In this document: piece by piece, positions 1-9,359 of the stretch
Numbering within the stretch: position 1 is the stretch's first letter
How the letters are laid out: each line of letters begins with the position of its first letter
Assembly: GCA_005239175.1 (NCBI GenBank)
Contig: ML241294.1
Coordinates: 186,001-250,000 of the forward strand
DNA from: a halophilic archaeon SHRA6
GTDB taxonomy: Archaea > Halobacteriota > Halobacteria > Halobacteriales > Haloferacaceae
Length of the DNA: 64,000 bases
Direction of reading: 5' to 3'
Notes under the pieces: model-generated
The model's input: the letters and a program-made list of their open reading frames with translations, nothing else
Told to the model about the DNA's origin: nothing
Database searches by the model: none
Translations under genes and position numbers: made by a program

Positions 1-1309
1 CGAGCGAAGCTCGCAGACACATCAACATCTGTCGGGAAGTGTACAACCACGCACTCGGACTCTACGACTCTGCTCCTGACGGTGACAAACCAACGTACAC
101 CCAACTCCAAAACAAACTCCCTGCGTGGAAACGCCAGTGGCCAAAGTGGACGACGATCAACTCGAAGTGCTTGCAGATGGCCGTCCGACGCATCTACTCA
201 AGCCTCAGCGTTCTCAAGTCACTCAAGTCCAAGGGTTACAAAGTCGGGAAACTCAAGTGGAAACCGCCAAGAGAGTACCGCAGCATCGTGTTCAACCAAT
301 CAGGCTTCGACGTGGATAGTAACACGGGCCGAACCGAACACGCCACACTCGAACTCTCGAAACTTGGGACGATGAACGTTGACTACCATCGCCCACTCCC
401 CGAAGACGGCACAATCAAAGAAGTCCGTCTCAAGGAAAAAAATCCCGAAAGTGGTATGCATCGGTTGTCGTTGACCACGACCCAGAATACCCCGAGAAAC
501 CAGCCGTCGAAGACATCCAACTCGAAGATACTGTAGGAATTGACCTCGGCATCCTCAAGTTCACCCATGATTCAGACGGCAATGCGGTCACGCCGTTGGA
601 TGAGTCTGAAGACCGTGAGCGAATCGAGAAGCGTCACCGGGCATTATCTCGCAAACAGCACGGGTCTGCGAACTGGGAGAAAGCCCGAGTAAAACTCGCC
701 GAAGCGTATGAACGCTTGTCGAACAAGCGAACGGACTTCATCGAGAAACTTGCTCGCTCGTACACGACACAGTACGACGCGGTATTCTTGGAGAAGCTGG
801 ACGTTCGCGGGATGCTCGAACAGGACTCAAATGGGCGGAACATTGCGTCGATGGCGTGGAGTGACGCCATCAAGACGTTCGAGCGCCACGGTGACAAAAA
901 CGGGTGTCACGTCGAAACGGTTCCACCAGAAGGGACGACTAAGCGGTGCGCTCGGTGTGACGTTGAGTCTGATAAGGAACTCTGGGTTCGGGAACACTCG
1001 TGTCCGTCGTGTGGGTTCGAGGCCGACCGGGACGAGAACGCCTCGTACAATGTTCTGAAACTCGGGTTAGAGGAGTTGGGTATTGAGTTCGATGTGGATG
1101 CGGTAGTAGGTCTGGGAGAGGCCGAATCAACGTCCGCAGAATCGCACAGCGATTCTGATGGGCTGGGAAAATCGCCACGCGATTTTCGAACGCCTGCGGA
1201 GACTGCGCTCCCTACGGGTGCGGACGCGAACGATAATTCGTCGTTCCGTCTCGTTCCTGCACAGCGTGTCGTAGAAACAGGAAGCCACGGGTCACCCGAC
1301 CCGTGGTAA
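1..1309 (+). pseudogene. tnpB: IS200/IS605-type TnpB, frameshifted, 5' end outside window
   Basis: RNA-guided nuclease of IS200/IS605-type elements. The reading frame enters from the left edge (SEARRHINICREVYNHAL is typical TnpB N-terminal sequence) and runs to a 7-A run at 436-442. The homologous frame then continues one base back (SRKWYASVVVDHDPEYPEKP) to the stop at 1309. RuvC-like catalytic positions are present in the second part: Asp in VGIDLGILKF, Glu in AVFLEKLDVRGM, and Asp in FEADRDENASYN after a Cys4 zinc motif (CARC...CPSC). One base gained or lost in the A run explains the break. A programmed -1 shift on the A run is possible but unproven. No matching tnpA is visible to the left. 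Confidence 0.85.
1137..1306 (+). ncRNA. Probable reRNA/omegaRNA and right-end hairpins of the IS
   Basis: The last part of tnpB holds three strong hairpins. The first has 9-bp arms CAGAATCGC/GCGATTCTG at 1137-1157 with loop ACA. The second has 8-bp arms AAAATCGC/GCGATTTT at 1168-1186 with loop CAC. The third has 9-bp arms CCACGGGTC/GACCCGTGG at 1285-1306 with loop ACCC. The last one overlaps the stop codon and is followed at once by non-IS-like sequence, as expected of an IS200/IS605 right end. TnpB guide RNAs are known to cover the gene's 3' end and the right end. That this segment is such an RNA is inferred from position and structure; transcription is not shown. Confidence 0.55.
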
Positions 1310-1423
1310 CTCACAAATATGAGGCTTTGTTGAAATCCTCTGCAGGCGATATATTTTGACCCGAGTGTGGTCAATACAGGTGGCCAACCGAACACTTATT
1401 CGCTCGTTTCGCCAATTTAGAAT

Positions 1424-1684
1424 ATGGCCAGTGCAACGCGTGACGAGTCACCCGAAGAAGGAGTAGAGTTCATCCACGAAGATGACGGGAAGATTACAGC
1501 TCGTGACCTCGAAACTGGCGTTGCCTCTTTTGGAGAGACAAAAACAGAAGCACTCCGAATGCTCGCGGAAGCTCTCGAACTGCACGAGGGTGGCGGAGAG
1601 CCAGTCACTGACGAAGACCTCGAAGCGTGGGGGCTCGATGACGTTGAGCCCGGCACCAAGGAGCTCCCAGAGTTTATGCGGTAG
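1424..1684 (+). CDS. hicB: HicB-family antitoxin
   Basis: An 86-residue acidic protein with the partial RNase H-like HicB core (FIHEDDGKITARDLETGVASFGETKTEALRMLAEALELH) and an acidic C-terminal tail. It should neutralise the HicA RNA-binding toxin encoded next. Its TAG stop is followed directly by the ATG of hicA, so the pair is very likely co-transcribed. The order is antitoxin first. No separate DNA-binding domain (HTH or ribbon-helix-helix) is evident, so autoregulation would need another factor or the core itself. The pair lies just to the right of the IS end. Confidence 0.8.
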   Translation: MASATRDESPEEGVEFIHEDDGKITARDLETGVASFGETKTEALRMLAEALELHEGGGEPVTDEDLEAWGLDDVEPGTKELPEFMR

Positions 1685-1936
1685 ATGATCCGGACGAATT
1701 TTTCCGGGCGTGAAATCGCATCTGTATTAATTGACCACGGATTCGTGCAGACAGGCCGCGTCGGGAGCCATCTGAAACTCCGCTACGATTCGCCAGACAC
1801 GGACGAAGTCCGTATCGTGACGGTTCCGATGAAATCGGCGGACGACATCCCAACCGGGACACTCCAGTCCATCGCTCAGCAGTGTGGCGCGAACGATTTT
1901 CACGCGTGGTGTCAGTGGATCAACCAGAATCTGTAA
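1685..1936 (+). CDS. hicA: HicA-family toxin (YcfA-like)
   Basis: An 83-residue dsRBD-like HicA/YcfA protein, predicted to act as a ribosome-independent mRNA interferase. The family signature is clear: an N-terminal sxxEixxvLxdhGF segment (SGREIASVLIDHGFVQTGRVGSHLKLRY), with the catalytic His in GSHLKLRY, and a C-terminal GTLQSIAQQCG helix. It starts on the base after the hicB stop, which fixes the start and indicates translational coupling. The frame is intact and the expected residues are present, so the toxin is probably functional. Confidence 0.82.
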   Translation: MIRTNFSGREIASVLIDHGFVQTGRVGSHLKLRYDSPDTDEVRIVTVPMKSADDIPTGTLQSIAQQCGANDFHAWCQWINQNL

Positions 1937-2070
1937 CGCTCAGTTCGCACCGCTCATCAACCGGCTGTTTCAGTCGATACTGTGTCTGAAGAAGAGGAGT
2001 TCAACAGAGCCAAATATGAACAACAGTACACGGCCCCAACCGATTTGTCGATCGCCCGCCACCACTCGGT

Positions 2071-2829
2071 ATGCACGTGACGTTTCTCGGAACCGGTGCG
2101 GCGATGCCGACACCCGATCGCGTCCAGACCGGACTGCTCGTCGAATCTGGCGATCGATCGCTGCTCGTCGACTGTGGCAGCGGGATCCTCCACCGGCTCT
2201 CACAAACTGACACGGGCTACGAGGGAATCTCGACGGTACTTTTGACCCACCACCATCTCGATCACGTCTCGGACCTGTTTGTCCTGCTCAAGGCCCGGTG
2301 GCTTGCCGGCGAGACCGATCTCGAAATCGTCGGTCCGCCGGGCACCGAGGCACTCGTCGACGGTTTGTTCGACGTGCATTCGTATCTTGACGATCGGATG
2401 GACCTAAAATTCCGCGAGATCGAACCCGGCGATCGCCACACGGTCGCAGGCTTCGGCGTCGAGGCCACGAAAACCACACACTCGATGGCGGGCAACGCCT
2501 ACCGGATCGCCGAAACCCCATCCGACTCGCCACAGTTCGGCTTTAGCGGCGACACCGAGGCTGAACGATCGATCGCGGACTTCTTTGAGGGCTGTTCGGT
2601 CGTCGCACACGACTGTTCGTTCCCTGACGAGATTGACGTCTCGAACCACCCGACGCCGTCGCAGTTGGGCGAAGCGTTCGAAGACAGTACGGTCGATCGG
2701 CTCTATTTGACCCACCAGTACCCGCACACGGAGGGCAAACACGACGAGATGTGCGCCTCCGTCGCGGAGTCATTCGACGGGACCGTTCGGGTCGCCCAGG
2801 ATGGGTTGCAGATCGACGTTTCGGGGTAG
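2071..2829 (+). CDS. MBL-fold metal-dependent hydrolase (RNase Z-like)
   Basis: A 252-residue metallo-beta-lactamase-fold protein. It starts with the strand MHVTFLGTGAAMPTPDR and carries the zinc motif THHHLDHVSD (HxHxDH) near residue 60, a second metal ligand region FSGDTEAER near residue 158, and late His residues (SNHPTPSQLGEA, LTHQYPH). The layout matches the RNase Z/ElaC-like and arylsulfatase-like branch, but length and motifs do not settle whether the substrate is pre-tRNA. It stands alone, with 134 and 163 bases of non-coding DNA on either side. Confidence 0.8.
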   Translation: MHVTFLGTGAAMPTPDRVQTGLLVESGDRSLLVDCGSGILHRLSQTDTGYEGISTVLLTHHHLDHVSDLFVLLKARWLAGETDLEIVGPPGTEALVDGLFDVHSYLDDRMDLKFREIEPGDRHTVAGFGVEATKTTHSMAGNAYRIAETPSDSPQFGFSGDTEAERSIADFFEGCSVVAHDCSFPDEIDVSNHPTPSQLGEAFEDSTVDRLYLTHQYPHTEGKHDEMCASVAESFDGTVRVAQDGLQIDVSG

Positions 2830-2992
2830 TGCTTGGTGCTCGTAGCCAGCGCGTGAGCAAAGCCAGCCAGCGCCGATCGAAACCAATCGACGGGTATCTT
2901 CGTCACGATTGCCGCTATCCGTAACCGCTTGTCGTTACACACGAGGGCGATCGACCCGCACGTTTATCCTCAATCATATGCTGTGATCGAAC

Positions 2993-4009
2993 ATGAGCGT
3001 TCTAGACGGGGATGGCGTCGACGCGCAGCCGGGGAGTGGCACTGCGTTGTCGGATGATTTTGGTCGGGAAGTAACCGGCGTACGGGTTTCGTTGACCGAT
3101 CGATGTAATTTCGACTGCGTGTACTGTCACAACGAAGGGCTGGGCGACACTCGGGGACCAATGGAGCCCTCCGAGTCGGAGATGAGTACCGACGACGTGG
3201 TCCGCTTTCTGGAAGTCGCCGAGGAGTTCGGCGTCGGCAAGGTGAAATTCACCGGCGGCGAGCCGATGCTTCGACAAGACCTCGAGGAGATCATCGAGCG
3301 AACGCCCGACAGCATGGAGGTCTCGATGACGACGAACGGGACCTTTCTGCCCGGCCGCGCTGCGGACCTCGTCGATGCAGGACTCGAACGAGTAAATGTC
3401 TCCCAGGACGCGCTCGATCCGGAGGCGTTCGCGGAGATCACCCAGTCAGGTGCGTACGAGCGGGTCATGGAGGGTGTTCAGGCCGCCCTTGACGCAGGAT
3501 TGGATCCCGTGAAGCTCAACATGGTCGTCTTCGAACGCACCGCCGGCTACGTCGAGGGGATGGTCGACCACGTCGCCGAGAACGACGGCCTCCAGCTACA
3601 GTTGATCGAGTACATGCCAGAACTCACAGGCCGTCCAGACTGGAACATCGACATCCAGCGGGTCCACGACTGGCTCGCAGACATCGCCGACGAGGTTGAA
3701 CACCGTGAGATGCACAACCGCAAGCGCTACTGGGTCAACGGCGGCATGGTCGAGATTGTCGATCCCGTCGAGAACGCGAACTTCTGTGCGAACTGCCACC
3801 GCGTCCGGGTGACCCACGAGGGCTACCTCAAGGGATGTCTGAACCGCAACGACGATCTCAAGCCGATGGGCGAGATGACAAAACCCGAGATCAGGGCGGC
3901 ATTCAGACAGACCGTGGCCGATCGGGTCCCCTACTACGGCGAATACATGGTTCGAGACGGCGAGGGCGGCTGGGAGTTCAACGAAAAGTACCTCGACGGC
4001 GACTGGTAG
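2993..4009 (+). CDS. moaA: GTP 3',8-cyclase MoaA
   Basis: A radical SAM enzyme for the first step of molybdenum cofactor synthesis (GTP to 3',8-cyclo-7,8-dihydro-GTP). The SAM-binding cluster motif is CNFDCVYC near residues 38-45 after [15 protein letters not shown] follows, and a C-terminal second-cluster region holds [12 protein letters not shown] plus a third Cys in YLKGCLNR. The length of 338 is normal. A TATA-like TTTATCC at 2963-2969 lies 27 bases before the ATG, fitting a leaderless mRNA. No other moa gene is nearby. Confidence 0.93.
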   Translation: MSVLDGDGVDAQPGSGTALSDDFGREVTGVRVSLTDRCNFDCVYCHNEGLGDTRGPMEPSESEMSTDDVVRFLEVAEEFGVGKVKFTGGEPMLRQDLEEIIERTPDSMEVSMTTNGTFLPGRAADLVDAGLERVNVSQDALDPEAFAEITQSGAYERVMEGVQAALDAGLDPVKLNMVVFERTAGYVEGMVDHVAENDGLQLQLIEYMPELTGRPDWNIDIQRVHDWLADIADEVEHREMHNRKRYWVNGGMVEIVDPVENANFCANCHRVRVTHEGYLKGCLNRNDDLKPMGEMTKPEIRAAFRQTVADRVPYYGEYMVRDGEGGWEFNEKYLDGDW

Positions 4010-4044
4010 CGAAATATACTGGAATATTACGTTCTGGTAAACGA

Positions 4045-4066
4045 CTACGGGTCGGGTGATCCGTGG
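4045..4066 (-). other. Solo hairpin resembling an IS200/IS605 right end
   Basis: Read on the minus strand, this 22-base segment differs at only two positions from the tnpB right-end hairpin at 1285-1306. Its arms are CCACGGATC and GACCCGTAG around the same ACCC loop. It lies between moaA and a lipoprotein gene with no transposase nearby. It may be a relic of an excised or decayed element. A chance hairpin or a transcription signal is the alternative. Confidence 0.4.
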
Positions 4067-4113
4067 CATACGATCCACAGAAGATTTTTGTTGTTCGTTC
4101 CGAACGTCAGATT

Positions 4114-5514
4114 ATGGACCGCAGAGCCCTCCTCTCCGTTATTGGCGGTTCTTTCGTCGCACTCTCCGGGTGCGCCGTGGACGAGACCGGGACGGACCCG
4201 ACGACGAATGGAACCGACACCGGGAACAGAACCGAGACTGACGACCAGAGCGGAACCGACGACGAGACGACTACGATGACCGACGTCGAACTCCAGCCCA
4301 TAAGCTACGTCGTTAACACGTACGAGCCCTCGCGCGGACGGGGGATCGATCCGGACGACGTCGTCCCCGAAGACGAGATCCCGTCCGCGCTGCGTGATCC
4401 GCTCTCGGCGGCCCGTGACGGGACGTTCGAGACTGCCGATCCAAGTGATGCCCTGCTGGCCGCAGTCGACGATTTTCGCGAGTACGATCGCGGCGAGCTG
4501 AAGCCGTATGTCGAATTGGACGAGACACGTTACGTGTTCGACCCGACGCTTCCGACGTTCGTCGCGGAACTCTTCGACGAGGACGCCGAGGAGTACGACG
4601 AGGACCGGGTGTTGCGAGAGGCGAGACAGCGCGAGGACTACCGCTCTGCGGCGGTAGAGGCGTTTGTCGACGCGTTGACGGCGTCTGGCACGCACATTCC
4701 ACGCGCGGAGTACCGTCGATGTGTCCTCCCGGAATCCGTGGACGCCTTCCTCGACGAGTACGACTACCTCGAAGACCAATTCGGCGTCTCCCAGATCCGT
4801 ACGACCGTCGAAAATGAAAATCCCCCGTACACAGTTACGGCGCACGAGTTGACAGAGGCGGACATGTGGGGCCAGCCGGTGGTCGACGAATCCGAACTCA
4901 CCGACGAAATTATCGCATTCTTTGAGCGTGCACTGTCGTCGCCACACCGGCGACCGGCGCTACCGTCACCGGACCGCAGGCAGTACTTCACCGACAACGT
5001 ACCAGACGCCTACGATGACCTCGCCGCAGAATACGACACGCCGCCGTACTACCGGCTCGACGACACGGTGTACGCCATCGCTGTCGGTGAGCCGCTGTAC
5101 GATCGACTTCCGGTGAATGTGTCTGTCACGGCGGACGACAGTGCTGAATTAGAGTTCACGCTCGCGGTTTCGCCGGCCCCTGAGAAAGCCGACGGCGACG
5201 TGGAGGGGCCGTACACGTTCACGAGCCGGGGCGCGCTGCCAAGCGCGCTCTGGGTTCGCCACGAGGGTGAGCGGCGATCGCTAGAGATCGTCGATACCAC
5301 TATCGAGGACTCCGAATCGAGCCGCTCGGACAGCGAGGTGCTGGAGACGGTAGATGCAGGCGACGATATCGCCTCGACTTACGCGGTCCCGGCTGCCCTC
5401 CCCGCCGGCACGTACGTGAGCCGTGGGCTGTTCAGCCTCTCCTGGGGCGTTCCCGACCAGACACCCGGCGAACACGGGATGTACCCCTTCGAACTGGAAC
5501 TCACGATCGAGTGA
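4114..5514 (+). CDS. Secreted lipoprotein of unknown function
   Basis: A 466-residue protein with an N-terminal export signal and lipobox (MDRRALLSVIGGSFVALSGC; Cys at residue 20). A Thr/Asp-rich linker and a large acidic domain with no family I recognise follow. The twin Arg suggests Tat export, as is usual for haloarchaeal lipoproteins, with the Cys lipid-anchored outside the membrane. A longer frame opens at 4063, but the signal peptide is at the very N-terminus only if the ATG at 4114 is used. The C-terminal third (FTLAVSPAPEK onward) is beta-rich. Confidence 0.7.
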   Translation: MDRRALLSVIGGSFVALSGCAVDETGTDPTTNGTDTGNRTETDDQSGTDDETTTMTDVELQPISYVVNTYEPSRGRGIDPDDVVPEDEIPSALRDPLSAARDGTFETADPSDALLAAVDDFREYDRGELKPYVELDETRYVFDPTLPTFVAELFDEDAEEYDEDRVLREARQREDYRSAAVEAFVDALTASGTHIPRAEYRRCVLPESVDAFLDEYDYLEDQFGVSQIRTTVENENPPYTVTAHELTEADMWGQPVVDESELTDEIIAFFERALSSPHRRPALPSPDRRQYFTDNVPDAYDDLAAEYDTPPYYRLDDTVYAIAVGEPLYDRLPVNVSVTADDSAELEFTLAVSPAPEKADGDVEGPYTFTSRGALPSALWVRHEGERRSLEIVDTTIEDSESSRSDSEVLETVDAGDDIASTYAVPAALPAGTYVSRGLFSLSWGVPDQTPGEHGMYPFELELTIE

Positions 5515-5645
5515 TTCCGAACCTAATCCACAGATAGCAAACTAGCAATAGCAACGGGCGGGGGCTATATTAGAACGAATTGTGGAAACGTACCGTCTCT
5601 ACTGGCCAAGAGTGAAGTTGGCTATTGATTCACCAGAGCCGAATT

Positions 5646-6749
5646 TTAGAGATCGGCGACGTCTTCGATCGCGTCCGTGAGTGCGCGAACACTCTCGACG
5701 GTGTGTTCGCCCATGTGGCCGATCCGGAACGTCTTCTCGCCGAGTTGTGAGCCGTAGCCATTCGAAAAGACCATATCGTACTCCTCGCTAACTGCCTCGA
5801 TCGTCGCCGCGACATCGATCCCACGGGTGTTTTCGACGCAGGTTACCGTCTGTGAGGCGGCCGTCTCCTCGGGGAACACGTCGAAGTGCTCGCGGGCCCA
5901 CTCACGGGTGTATTCGGCCATCTCGCGGTGGCGGCGATCGCGCGCGTCGTGGCCCTCCTCGAGCATGTATTTCATCTGCTTGCGATACGCGAGCATGAGC
6001 GGAATTGCTGGCGTCGAGTGGGTCTGGCCCTTGCGATCGTAGTAGTCCAGACACCGCTGGAAGCCGCCGTACCACGACGCGGAATCCTTCTCGAGTTCAC
6101 GCTCGTAGGCCGCATCGCTGACGACACAGACCGCAAGCCCGGGCGGCATCGCGAACGCCTTCTGCGTCGAGGTAAAGATCGCGTCGATGTTGTGTTTCTC
6201 AATGTCGATGAAGTCCCCGCCGAGACAGGAGATCGCATCGACGACAAAGTACGTGTCCGGGTAGTCCGCGACAATGTCGCCGATCGCCTCGATCGGATTG
6301 CGAACGCCCGTCGAGGTCTCGTTCATCACCGTGCCAACAACATCGTAGTCGTTCGTTTCGAGCGCCTCGCGGACATCGTCAGGATCAACCGCCTGCCCCC
6401 AGTCGTACGCAATTCGATCGACATCCTTGCCGAGGCGCTCGGCGACGTTGGCCTGTCGTTCGCTGAAGCTACCGCAGGTGAGACAGAGCATCGAATCGTC
6501 GACGAGATTCAGCGTCGTCGCCTCCCAGAACTCAGTCCCAGAGGCCGAGAGGATGATCACGTCGTTGTCTGTCCCGAGGAACTCCTTTGTGTCCTCGACG
6601 ATCGTGGTGTAGAGGTCGGTCATTCGGTCCATGCGGTGGCCAAACATGGGCTGGGCCATCGCGTCGATCACGTCTTCGCGGACCTCTGTGGGCCCGGGAA
6701 GGTACAGCGTCTTGTCTGGATAGTCGTCAGTATACTCGCGTTTGTCCAT
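5646..6749 (-). CDS. Class V aminotransferase (alanine-glyoxylate/serine-pyruvate type)
   Basis: A 367-residue PLP enzyme of fold type I. It begins MDKREYTDDYPDKTLYLPGPTEV, where LxxPGPTxV is the family's opening motif. The PLP lysine is in FTSTQKAFAMPPGLA, and the Asp that contacts the pyridine ring is in YFVVDAISCLGGD. The likely reaction is transfer of an amino group from alanine or serine to glyoxylate or another 2-oxo acid. The frame could start 21 codons earlier, but the family pattern supports the ATG at 6749. It is divergent from the small Cys-rich gene and BKACE gene. Confidence 0.85.
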   Translation of the reverse strand: MDKREYTDDYPDKTLYLPGPTEVREDVIDAMAQPMFGHRMDRMTDLYTTIVEDTKEFLGTDNDVIILSASGTEFWEATTLNLVDDSMLCLTCGSFSERQANVAERLGKDVDRIAYDWGQAVDPDDVREALETNDYDVVGTVMNETSTGVRNPIEAIGDIVADYPDTYFVVDAISCLGGDFIDIEKHNIDAIFTSTQKAFAMPPGLAVCVVSDAAYERELEKDSASWYGGFQRCLDYYDRKGQTHSTPAIPLMLAYRKQMKYMLEEGHDARDRRHREMAEYTREWAREHFDVFPEETAASQTVTCVENTRGIDVAATIEAVSEEYDMVFSNGYGSQLGEKTFRIGHMGEHTVESVRALTDAIEDVADL

Positions 6750-6895
6750 TGAATCGTCCACCGTTGGCTGTCGTTGGGCAGCGGAACGATATGGCAGTTG
6801 TGATCCCGTCATTGCTTCCGAGCACAGAGACCCGACAGCCCTCCTCGGCCGCCGCGACCCGCGGCTTCAAGATGGTGTCGGCCGTGCGAATCGAC

Positions 6896-7153
6896 ATGAC
6901 CGATCGCTGTCCACTACTCGAGTATCGATCCGAACACGGCGACCGCGCTTTCGAGGTCGATCGCGCCTTCTGTACTGCTGTCGATCGATTCGTCCAGCCG
7001 ATGCGCGCAGACATCTGTAACGGCCGGCACGGGCTCTCGTACGCAACGGACTGTGAGTTCTACGACGATTACCACGGTGAGACAAACGACGACGGCGACG
7101 AAGGTGACGTCCACGGCCAGAAGGCCGACGATGAGTCAGGCGATCGCGAATGA
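6896..7153 (+). CDS. Small Cys-rich haloarchaeal protein
   Basis: An 85-residue protein (MTDRCPLLEYRSEHGDRAFEVD...) with four Cys residues in a short N-terminal core (RCPLLEY, AFCTAVDRF, ADICNGRH, TDCEFYDD) and a very acidic tail. The spacing suggests a metal site, perhaps zinc or iron-sulfur, but the family is not one I can name. An in-frame ATG at 6872 is also possible. Its TGA overlaps the ATG of the BKACE gene (ATGA at 7150-7153), which argues that both are real and co-translated. Confidence 0.6.
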   Translation: MTDRCPLLEYRSEHGDRAFEVDRAFCTAVDRFVQPMRADICNGRHGLSYATDCEFYDDYHGETNDDGDEGDVHGQKADDESGDRE

Positions 7154-7989
7154 CCTACCGTGAGTATCTCGACGAGAAGCCAGTCATCATTACCGCAGCG
7201 CTGACCGGCGGTGTCCACGGCAAGGAAGCGAACCCGAACCTGCCCGAAACGCCCGAAGAGATCGCCGCAGCAGCCGCGGCCTGCGAAGCCGCGGGCGCGA
7301 GCATCCTGCACCTGCACGCCCGGCGACCGAACGGCGAGCGGGCCTTCTCGACCGAGCGGTTTCAGGCGGTCAGCGACGCGGTTCGATCGGCGACCGATGA
7401 GGCGATCATCCAGCACTCGACCGGTGGAACTGCCGCACCCGACGATCTCCGCGTCGAACCGCTGTTGACCGATCCCGCGCCAGAGATGGCCTCGCTTGAT
7501 ATGGGGCCGCTGAACCGCTACGATCGGCTCACGAGCGAGAACACGCGCGAGTTAGTCGATCGGCTTCAGGAGGTAATGAGCGATCGCGGAATCAAACCCG
7601 AACTGGAAGTATTCAACGGCGGTCACCTCAACGAGTCGCTGCGGATCGTCGACGAGCTACGCGATCCACCGTACATCAATCTCGTCTTCGGCGGCGGGAC
7701 AACGACGATTCCACATCCTCGAAACCTCCAGACCCTCGTCGACAACCTGCCCGACGGCGCGGAGTTCAACGTCCTCGGATTTGGTCCCCATCAGCTTCCG
7801 ATGACGACCCACGGGCTGTTGCTCGGCGGACACGTCCGGGTCGGCCTCGAGGACAATCTCTACTACCGTCGTGGAGAACTCGCAGAGAGCAACGCCCAAC
7901 TGGTCGAGCGCGCGGCCCGGATCGCTACAGAGCTGGGTCGGCCTGTCGCCTCGCCAGCGGAGGCGCGATCGATCCTCAACCTCTCGTGA
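7150..7989 (+). CDS. BKACE / 3-keto-5-aminohexanoate cleavage family enzyme
   Basis: A 279-residue TIM-barrel protein of the former DUF849 family, which condenses a beta-keto acid with acetyl-CoA and exchanges the acyl groups. Family marks are VIITAALTGGVHGKEANPNLP at the start, ASILHLHARRPNG (zinc-binding His pair), IIQHSTGG, LEVFNGGH and INLVFGGG. The substrate cannot be read from sequence; the family handles many beta-keto acids. It overlaps the Cys-rich gene by four bases and lies opposite an aminotransferase, so an amino-acid-derived keto acid is possible. Confidence 0.85.
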   Translation: MTYREYLDEKPVIITAALTGGVHGKEANPNLPETPEEIAAAAAACEAAGASILHLHARRPNGERAFSTERFQAVSDAVRSATDEAIIQHSTGGTAAPDDLRVEPLLTDPAPEMASLDMGPLNRYDRLTSENTRELVDRLQEVMSDRGIKPELEVFNGGHLNESLRIVDELRDPPYINLVFGGGTTTIPHPRNLQTLVDNLPDGAEFNVLGFGPHQLPMTTHGLLLGGHVRVGLEDNLYYRRGELAESNAQLVERAARIATELGRPVASPAEARSILNLS

Positions 7990-8003
7990 CGTTCGGCCCG
8001 CGG

Positions 8004-8011
8004 TTTATATA
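8004..8011 (+). promoter_or_regulatory. TATA box of the TctA-like gene
   Basis: TTTATATA is centred about 31 bases before the GTG at 8039. It implies transcription starting at or just before that codon, and supports the GTG as the start. Confidence 0.6.
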
Positions 8012-8038
8012 CGATCGCGGGGCCAGTGCTGCGCGATC

Positions 8039-9271
8039 GTGTCCCCGTTTGCCTGGCTGAACACGGCCCCGTTTGTTGTTGGCCTCTCTGTCTATGTCAT
8101 CGCGGGTGCAGTGCTCGGGACCGCAAGCGGGCTGATTCCCGGGCTTCATGCGAACAACTTCGCGCTTTTGCTCGCGGCTGCCGCGCCGACGATCGACGCC
8201 GATCCGCTGTTCTTGGGGACGGCGATGCTGGCCGCAGGCGTCGTCCACAGCTTTCTCGACATCGTACCCGCGCTCGCACTCGGTGTGCCGGATGCGGCGA
8301 TGGCGATCGCAGCGCTGCCCGGTCACCGGTTGGTGCTGGCCGGCCGCGGTCGGGAGGCCTTGCGACTCTCGGCACTTGGGAGTCTGGTGGCAGTCGTGCT
8401 CGCAATCCCGCTTGCGGTTCCGATTACCGCGGCGATGGTGCGGCTGTACCCAACTATTCGATCGAATCTGGCGATTGTTCTCGTGGGGATTGTCTGCTTG
8501 CTCGTTGTGACTGAACGATCGCCGCGGCGAGCGCTCGCCGCGCTCGCACTCCTCACCGCGAGCGGGCTGTTGGGCATTGCGACGCTGGATGTCGATCCTG
8601 ATGCGCCGCTCGGTGCCGGAAGTATGCTCGTCCCGCTTTTGAGTGGGCTATTCGGCGCGCCCGTTCTTATCGACGCGCTCGACGGAACGGGGGTCCCCCC
8701 GCAAGGTGGTGCCGAGTTGTTACTCTCCAGACGTCGATTTCTCGGCACAGCAGGTGCTGGCTCGATCGCCGGCGCGATCGTTGGGTATCTCCCGGGCGTC
8801 TCAGCGGCGATCGCAAGCGTCCTCGCGCTGCCAGCGGTCCCGGCGGAGGATGTCGATCGGGGCTTCATCGTCGTGACGAGCGGGGCCAGTACGTCGAACA
8901 CGGTCTTCGCGCTGTGTGCGTTGGTCGCGCTCGGGACGCCACGGACCGGCGTCACAGTCGCAATGGACAACGCGGGCGTCCCCCTGGAGCTACCGGTTTT
9001 GTTGGTGACAGTCGTAATCGCCGCGTGTGCGGGGTTTCTCGGCGTCGTCATGCTTGGCGATCGAGTGCTGGCTGTCATCGGCTCGATCGAACCGGAGATT
9101 GTCTCCAGCGTGGTGTTGATCCTGCTCGTTGGACTCTCCGCTGGGTTTGCGGGGATTTTTGGGGCGATCGTCTTTCCGGTGGCAACCCTGTTGGGACTGG
9201 TTCCGCCGCGGCTTGGGGTGCGACGGGTGACGCTGATGGGGGTATTGATTGGCCCGCTGTTGCTTGGCTGA
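8039..9271 (+). CDS. TctA/DUF112-like membrane permease
   Basis: A 410-residue integral membrane protein with about ten hydrophobic segments and the two conserved loops of the TctA/DUF112 group: [10 protein letters not shown] near residue 36 and [12 protein letters not shown] near residue 250. Bacterial relatives are the large membrane subunit of tripartite tricarboxylate transporters; archaeal ones usually lack the TctB and TctC partners, and none is seen here. Transport of a carboxylate is thus only a guess. The GTG start is chosen from the TATA box at 8004-8011. Confidence 0.75.
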   Translation: MSPFAWLNTAPFVVGLSVYVIAGAVLGTASGLIPGLHANNFALLLAAAAPTIDADPLFLGTAMLAAGVVHSFLDIVPALALGVPDAAMAIAALPGHRLVLAGRGREALRLSALGSLVAVVLAIPLAVPITAAMVRLYPTIRSNLAIVLVGIVCLLVVTERSPRRALAALALLTASGLLGIATLDVDPDAPLGAGSMLVPLLSGLFGAPVLIDALDGTGVPPQGGAELLLSRRRFLGTAGAGSIAGAIVGYLPGVSAAIASVLALPAVPAEDVDRGFIVVTSGASTSNTVFALCALVALGTPRTGVTVAMDNAGVPLELPVLLVTVVIAACAGFLGVVMLGDRVLAVIGSIEPEIVSSVVLILLVGLSAGFAGIFGAIVFPVATLLGLVPPRLGVRRVTLMGVLIGPLLLG

Positions 9272-9359
9272 GCTACGGTCTCACGCGAGCGTCGGCAGTA
9301 TCAATCGGGATGAGGGCGGAAAGATAACGGTTAAAAGTCGCCCGACGGTTAGTAGAGGT

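Noticed and set aside
1318-1345. Possible terminal repeat of another insertion sequence (GGCTTTGTTGAAATCC)
   Set aside because: It resembles ends of some haloarchaeal IS elements, but no second copy or transposase was found in the window.
4045-4947. 300-residue minus-strand open frame opposite the lipoprotein gene
   Set aside because: It is a shadow of the lipoprotein. Only its last codons coincide with the IS-like hairpin, which gives the TnpB-like ending HGSPDP.
5886-6752. 288-residue plus-strand open frame opposite the aminotransferase
   Set aside because: It is antisense to a well-supported gene with all PLP enzyme motifs.
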